A DNA stretch of 8,354 nt from Leptolinea sp. (GTDB taxonomy: Bacteria > Chloroflexota > Anaerolineae > Anaerolineales > Anaerolineaceae). Position numbers and translations under genes: made by a program. Location of the stretch: NCBI GenBank assembly GCA_022837205.1, contig JALHEL010000057.1, forward strand, positions 1-8,354, in the 5' to 3' direction. A model generated the notes under the pieces. It saw nothing but the letters and a program-made list of their open reading frames with translations, was not told where the DNA came from and ran no database searches. This document shows positions 5,212 through 8,354 of the stretch, one piece after another; position 1 is the first letter of the stretch, and each line of letters begins with the position of its first letter.

Positions 5212-6039
5212 ATGAAAACAGATTCCGATGAGATCAGTCAATTTCATATCATTCGTATGCTTGCTAACGGGGTTACCACGGTCATATATGAAGCGACGGA
5301 TCAAAAACGTGAAAGAAAAGTCGCGCTGAAAGTTTTAAATGATGAACATCGAGAGGATCGATACCAACAGCAAAAAATAATTCATGAAGCTTATCTTCAA
5401 TCTCGGATAAGGGATCCGCATGTCGTTCAGGTATATGATTTAATCGACCGGGAAAATTCTCCTTGTATGGTTATGGAATATGTGGAGGGTGAAAATCTAT
5501 GGCAAACATATCATCGGAAGCCTGAATTTACGGATTCCGTCAAACAATCCATTGCGCTTCAGCTTGTTTCCGGTGTTCGGTCTATCCATGCCATGGATAT
5601 TGTTCATTGCGATTTGAAACCCCTCAATCTTCTATTGTCCTCCGGCGGAAATTTGAAAATCATCGATTTCGGTGAGGCTTTTGCCCTTGAATCGACTGAG
5701 GATTCCGGTTGGCAAAAGCCGGAGGTTGTTTGGGCTTCCCCGTTATATATGTCGCCCGAACAGTGTAGCGGAGAGCAACCCGTTAAAGCAACCGATATTT
5801 ACAGCATAGGAATTATTCTCTATCAGTTATATACGGGGCAGCTGCCTTTTTACAGCGAGGATCCCGAAGAAATGCTCGACTTCCATTGCAACCGGGTACC
5901 GCAGCCGCCGCATGAAATTGCCGATCTTCCCGATGATATCGATCGAATCATCGGGGAATGCATTCGTAAAAATCCGCAGGAGCGATATCGGGATGCCGGC
6001 GAACTATTCATAGCACTTACAAAAGCCTATCATCAATAA
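5212..6039 (+). CDS. Soluble Ser/Thr protein kinase (non-RD type)
   Basis: Eukaryotic-like (Hanks-type) kinase, 275 residues from ATG 5212, only a catalytic domain. Seen: ATP-anchoring lysine K40 in VALKVL, its partner E59 in the C-helix, hinge MEYVEGENLW (88-97), catalytic loop VHCDLKPLNLL (131-141, with D134, K136 and N139), DFG at 152-154, SPE at 181-183 in place of APE, and TDIYSIGIILYQLYTGQLPF (194-213). Two deviations: the HRD arginine is cysteine (C133), making it a non-RD kinase, and the glycine-rich loop is LANGVTTVIY (17-26) with only one glycine. There is no membrane helix, PASTA or other sensor domain. The start at 5212 is preferred over an in-frame ATG at 5152, which would overlap the divergent gene and promoter. 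No Shine-Dalgarno precedes it, so it is probably near-leaderless. rpe follows after 15 bases. Confidence 0.9.
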   Translation: MKTDSDEISQFHIIRMLANGVTTVIYEATDQKRERKVALKVLNDEHREDRYQQQKIIHEAYLQSRIRDPHVVQVYDLIDRENSPCMVMEYVEGENLWQTYHRKPEFTDSVKQSIALQLVSGVRSIHAMDIVHCDLKPLNLLLSSGGNLKIIDFGEAFALESTEDSGWQKPEVVWASPLYMSPEQCSGEQPVKATDIYSIGIILYQLYTGQLPFYSEDPEEMLDFHCNRVPQPPHEIADLPDDIDRIIGECIRKNPQERYRDAGELFIALTKAYHQ

Positions 6040-6054
6040 GGATTGAAAATAACC

Positions 6055-6720
6055 ATGCAGAGAAATGAGATTATTGTTTCAGCTTCCATATTAGCCTCCG
6101 ATTTTATGAGAATGGGTGAAGAGGTTCAGGCTGTAGCCGCATCAGGGACCGATTGGATTCACGTCGATGTCATGGATGGCGTTTTTGTTCCCAATCTGAC
6201 GCTGGGATTCCCGTTTATCGAAGGAATTCGAAAGATCACAACGCTTCCGTTGGATGTCCATCTGATGATTGTCCAGCCTGAAAAACATATCGAACGATTT
6301 ATTGAAGCCGGAGCGGATATTTTGACCGTCCATTGCGAAAATAATCCGAATATTCATTCCACTCTCTTAAATATTCGTAAAATGGGTGCCAGCCCGGCAA
6401 TTGCGCTAAACCCCGGAACACCTGCGGAAATGGTTGAACCTCTGTTGCCTTTTCTTGACATGGTGTTGGTGATGACTGTTAATCCCGGTTTCGGCGGACA
6501 AGAATTCATACCGGAAATGTTGGAAAAAATGCGAAAGATTCGTAAATGGATTGATGAAAAACAATTGAATGTCCGAATTCAAGTGGACGGAGGAATCAAC
6601 CATGAAACTGCCGGGCAGTGCTTTGCCGCGGGTGCCGATACTTTTGTCGCGGGAACGTCCATCTTTCGGAACAGCAACGGTTATGCCGCAGGTATTCGCG
6701 AATTAAAAAATCTTTGTTGA
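6055..6720 (+). CDS. rpe: Ribulose-phosphate 3-epimerase
   Basis: Cytoplasmic TIM-barrel enzyme of the pentose phosphate and Calvin pathways; it interconverts D-ribulose 5-phosphate and D-xylulose 5-phosphate. 221 residues, normal length. Seen: SASILASDF at the N terminus, metal ligands H36 and D38 in WIHVDVMDGVFVPN, H69 in DVHLMI and D178 in QVDGGIN (D38 and D178 also act as acid/base), TVHCE (91-95), LNPGTP (118-123), the flexible loop MTVNPGFGGQEF (140-151) and the phosphate-binding GG/VAGTSIF (198-204). I chose ATG 6055; the AAGGA at 6038-6042 overlaps the kinase stop and is 12 bases away, while an in-frame TTG at 6043 touches it and is too close. It is co-transcribed with the kinase and probably translated by reinitiation. 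Confidence 0.95.
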   Translation: MQRNEIIVSASILASDFMRMGEEVQAVAASGTDWIHVDVMDGVFVPNLTLGFPFIEGIRKITTLPLDVHLMIVQPEKHIERFIEAGADILTVHCENNPNIHSTLLNIRKMGASPAIALNPGTPAEMVEPLLPFLDMVLVMTVNPGFGGQEFIPEMLEKMRKIRKWIDEKQLNVRIQVDGGINHETAGQCFAAGADTFVAGTSIFRNSNGYAAGIRELKNLC

Positions 6721-6738
6721 GACTGGTTTAAATAAAAA

Positions 6739-6772
6739 ATCGCTCCAAGTCATCGGATCTGCTTGGAGCGAT
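6739..6772 (-). terminator. Terminator between convergent rpe and rpmB
   Basis: Perfect 11-base arms ATCGCTCCAAG (6739-6749) and CTTGGAGCGAT (6762-6772) enclose a 12-base loop. Reading on the minus strand, the stem runs straight into TTTTTATTTAAA, a strong U tract, so it ends rpmB. On the plus strand the following bases are CAGTTTGCGTTT, so it may also weakly stop rpe, whose stop codon is 18 bases before. Confidence 0.88.
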
Positions 6773-6788
6773 CAGTTTGCGTTTCGAA

Positions 6789-6977
6789 TCATTCTTTGGG
6801 TAATTTTGCCATGGTGCGGATGCATTTCGTGCACAGGGTCTTCTGGACACGCTGTCCGTTTTCATAAACGGTAACACGTTGCAAATTGGGATAAAATGCA
6901 CGGTTGGTTGCCCGTTGAGAAAAACTTCTGTTGTGTCCGAATACAGTCGTTTTCCCACATATTTCACATTTTGCCAT
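6789..6977 (-). CDS. rpmB: 50S ribosomal protein L28
   Basis: 62-residue large-subunit ribosomal protein. It starts MAKCEICGKTTVFGHN, carries the basic RATNRAFYPNLQ segment (22-33), which contacts rRNA, and ends CTKCIRTMAKLPKE. The two Cys pairs C4/C7 and C49/C52 form the zinc-binding form of L28 (the C+ type, in contrast to the Cys-free paralogue used under zinc limitation). The ribosome site AAGGAAG (6984-6990) is well placed. It is on the minus strand, convergent with rpe, and appears to be transcribed alone from a promoter about 120 bases upstream, with a structured leader. L33 and L31 are not next to it. Confidence 0.96.
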   Translation of the reverse strand: MAKCEICGKTTVFGHNRSFSQRATNRAFYPNLQRVTVYENGQRVQKTLCTKCIRTMAKLPKE

Positions 6978-7013
6978 TTTTATCTTCCTTTCCTTCCGTT
7001 TGTTCTTCAGGAC

Positions 7014-7061
7014 TCCCGATTGTGATACGAACCCTAAACTATTTACGAAATCGGGATTTCG
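7014..7061 (-). promoter_or_regulatory. rpmB leader with two competing hairpins
   Basis: Two inverted repeats share bases. Hairpin A is CGAAATC (7046-7052) with GATTTCG (7055-7061). Hairpin B is TCCCGATT (7014-7021) with AATCGGGA (7049-7056), 8 perfect bases around a 27-base loop. Only one can form at a time. B lies nearer the rpmB start. Whether this switches translation or is chance is not known; ribosomal protein leaders are commonly autoregulated. Confidence 0.35.
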
Positions 7062-7098
7062 ATCGAATGCTGTTGTCCCTTCGACCCAGCAGAAAATG

Positions 7099-7107
7099 AT
7101 TTTACCA
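7099..7107 (-). promoter_or_regulatory. Candidate extended -10 promoter of rpmB
   Basis: TGGTAAAAT reads on the minus strand: a TGn extension followed by TAAAAT (five of six matches to TATAAT). No convincing -35 box is seen at 17 bases, as is often the case with extended -10 promoters. It would give a leader of about 115 bases before the rpmB start. Confidence 0.4.
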
Positions 7108-7188
7108 TAATATTTTCAAATTTGAGGATTTTGTTGATAAAACAGGATTTTGCATAGATCGATATTAAAAAACCTTATTAATTGAACA

Positions 7189-7204
7189 AATTTTTGATAA
7201 AATT
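7189..7204 (+). promoter_or_regulatory. PadR-gene promoter overlapping a candidate operator
   Basis: TGATAAAAT (7195-7203) is an extended -10 (TG-A-TAAAAT) 24 bases before the PadR start; TTATTA at 7175-7180 is a poor -35 at a 17-base spacer. The same stretch is a perfect inverted repeat, AATTTT-TGAT-AAAATT (7189-7204), so a dimeric repressor, possibly PadR itself, could block it. TTGATAAAA also occurs 60 bases upstream at 7134-7142. The classic ATGT-N8-ACAT PadR site is not seen. Confidence 0.45.
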
Positions 7205-7213
7205 GGTAAGAAA

Positions 7214-7219
7214 GAGGAG
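7214..7219 (+). promoter_or_regulatory. Ribosome binding site of the PadR gene
   Basis: GAGGAG lies 8 bases before ATG 7228, fixing that start. Confidence 0.8.
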
Positions 7220-7227
7220 TATCAGCC

Positions 7228-7779
7228 ATGTCCCGTAAACAAGATCCGCTTTCCGTTGAGTTTTTATTGTTGGGTATCATTCGCAAGCAACCGATCCATG
7301 CTTACGATTTGGATAAAATGCTCAAAGAAAAAGAAGAATTCAGTGTCGTTTGGCGATTTAATCAGAGCCAGTTATATGCGATTTTGGATAAATTGGAAAA
7401 AAATAATCTGATCCAATCGGAAATTACTCAGGGATCCGCGTTTCCTTTCCGAAAAATTTATACCTTGACGCAAGAAGGCGAAGATGCTTTTCAAGCCTGG
7501 AAAGTTCGACCGGTTGAAAAACCGCGTGAGCTTCGTTCGGATTTTTTGGTCAAGCTCTATTTTTTGAAAGATGAACCTTATCAAATTTTTGAATCAGTGA
7601 TTAAACAACAAATTATGCTTTGTAATCAATGGATCGAGTTACAAAACACTCATTTGAAAAACCAACCGGATGATGCCATTTATCTCAGGATGGTCTATCA
7701 ATTTCGATTGGAGAGTTTGCGGTCAAACGTCACTTGGTTGAATGAATGTCTGTCCATTCGGAAGAACGAAGAAGATTAA
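7228..7779 (+). CDS. PadR-family transcriptional regulator
   Basis: 183-residue DNA-binding regulator. The N-terminal winged helix (about 8-86) shows the family signature: FLLLGIIRKQPIHAYDLDKML (12-32), FNQSQLYAILDKLEKNNLI (44-62) with the recognition helix, and KIYTLTQEGEDAF (76-88) as wing. The C-terminal part (about 98-178) is helical with ELRSDFLVKLYFL (101-113), the usual start of the PadR/Vir C-terminal dimerisation domain. It belongs to the longer PadR subfamily. Members of the family are usually repressors relieved by small aromatic or cationic ligands; the ligand here is unknown. It lies 40 bases before an XdhC-like gene on the same strand, so it may control that operon and itself through the palindrome over its -10 box. 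A non-regulatory role is unlikely. Confidence 0.92.
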   Translation: MSRKQDPLSVEFLLLGIIRKQPIHAYDLDKMLKEKEEFSVVWRFNQSQLYAILDKLEKNNLIQSEITQGSAFPFRKIYTLTQEGEDAFQAWKVRPVEKPRELRSDFLVKLYFLKDEPYQIFESVIKQQIMLCNQWIELQNTHLKNQPDDAIYLRMVYQFRLESLRSNVTWLNECLSIRKNEED

Positions 7780-7819
7780 ACAGACCGGGGTTCTCATATT
7801 TCAATTTAAAGGATAAATA

Positions 7820-8354
7820 ATGCGAGAAATATTACAGGCGATTGTCGATGCCCATGCCGGACGGGAAGATTTGGTGATGGCGACAATCATAGATAATGTC
7901 GGCTCTTCTCCGCGGTCGGCAGGGACAAAAATGTTGATTAAACCCGATCTTTCGATTATTGGTACAATCGGCGGAGGAAAACTCGAAGCGAATGCGATTC
8001 TGGCTGCCAAGGAGGTTTTTCAGTCGAAGAAGAGCAATCTTTTTCATTTCATTTTGAATGGTGAAGATGCGGCGAAATCGGATATGATCTGCGGCGGATC
8101 GGGAGATGTTCTGTTGGTTTTCCTCCCCTGGGATGATCCGGAAACAACCCTTGTATTTGAAAAGGCACTGGACGCAGCTGTAGGGAACCAAGAAGGATGG
8201 CTGATAACGCAATTTCGGGAAAACGGCGGTGATACAAATAAGTTTTGTTTTGTAGATAAGCAGGGAGAAAAAACCGGAAATTTGATTATCAACGGGGAAT
8301 TCCTCTCGGATATGCGAGGAACTCCGGATCAGATTGCCATTCATTCCGATCTTC
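7820..8354 (+). CDS. XdhC/CoxI-family protein, N-terminal part (partial)
   Basis: An open frame from ATG 7820 runs to the right edge, giving 178 residues with no stop. It starts MREILQAIVDAHAGRED. The XdhC/CoxI signature is clear: ATIIDNVGSSPRSAGTKMLI (21-40), GTIGGGKLEANAIL (48-61) and MICGGSGDVLLVFLPW (89-104), with C91 as the conserved cysteine. Family members bind or sulfurate the molybdenum cofactor and deliver it to xanthine dehydrogenase-type hydroxylases in the cytoplasm. The C-terminal Rossmann domain would lie beyond the window. Ribosome site AAAGGA (7808-7813) is 6 bases from ATG. It follows the PadR gene by 40 bases without a terminator, so both are probably one transcript; Mo-hydroxylase or cofactor genes would be expected next. 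Confidence 0.9.
   Translation, partial: MREILQAIVDAHAGREDLVMATIIDNVGSSPRSAGTKMLIKPDLSIIGTIGGGKLEANAILAAKEVFQSKKSNLFHFILNGEDAAKSDMICGGSGDVLLVFLPWDDPETTLVFEKALDAAVGNQEGWLITQFRENGGDTNKFCFVDKQGEKTGNLIINGEFLSDMRGTPDQIAIHSDL

Noticed and set aside
6043..6054. TTG start for rpe at 6043
   Set aside because: The AAGGA motif abuts it with no spacing, and epimerases normally begin close to the SASIL segment, which fits ATG 6055.
6728..6967. 79-residue minus-strand frame over rpmB
   Set aside because: It is an alternative frame of the clear L28 gene and crosses its terminator.
7832..8344. 170-residue minus-strand frame at the right end
   Set aside because: Antisense to the XdhC/CoxI frame, whose signature motifs are unmistakable.
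1..8354. tRNA, rRNA, CRISPR, insertion sequence or phage elements
   Set aside because: No cloverleaf-like set of stems, repeat-spacer array, transposase motif or terminal repeats were recognised on reading both strands.

Overview
The window looks like chromosomal DNA from a free-living bacterium with moderate GC (roughly mid-40s by eye, not computed). My best guess is a Chloroflexota/Anaerolineae-type organism. The reasons are a Thr/Pro-rich linker in a membrane-anchored SH3b protein, a zinc-finger (four-Cys) L28, two TATAAT boxes placed so close to ATG codons that the transcripts should be leaderless, and an Hsp20 plus an OmpR-type regulator in ordinary housekeeping surroundings. No phage, transposon, CRISPR or RNA gene is visible. 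The phylum call is an inference.

Layout. (1) 1-2301, all on the minus strand: a conserved protein of unknown function (2265-1699) with its own promoter, a dihydropyrimidinase/D-hydantoinase (1648-233), and, 7 bases further on, the start of a membrane protein running off the left edge (225-1) that resembles a NuoL/NuoM-type proton-channel subunit. (2) 2302-3007: an hsp20 gene followed by a hairpin terminator. (3) 3008-5166, minus strand: a membrane-anchored SH3b protein, a PP2C phosphatase coupled to it by a TAATG overlap, then an orphan OmpR/PhoB-type response regulator. (4) 5167-6720, plus strand, divergent from (3): a soluble Ser/Thr protein kinase and ribulose-phosphate 3-epimerase. The two divergent transcripts appear to share one self-complementary -10 element. 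(5) 6721-6977: a terminator and rpmB (L28) on the minus strand, convergent with rpe. (6) 7198-8354, plus strand: a PadR-family regulator and the first 178 codons of an XdhC/CoxI-family protein, cut by the right edge.

How the parts fit. The core is a phosphorylation module: kinase, phosphatase and a separate SH3b membrane protein, flanked by rpe and rpmB. Bacillus-type Firmicutes carry prpC-prkC-rsgA-rpe with rpmB nearby, so this looks like a rearranged version of that neighbourhood. The kinase here has no membrane segment or PASTA repeats; its only extracytoplasmic partner candidate is the SH3b protein encoded with the phosphatase. The kinase is also unusual in having HCD instead of HRD and a poor glycine-rich loop. 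The orphan response regulator beside it has no histidine kinase in the window. The PadR-XdhC pair suggests a molybdenum hydroxylase operon beyond the right edge.
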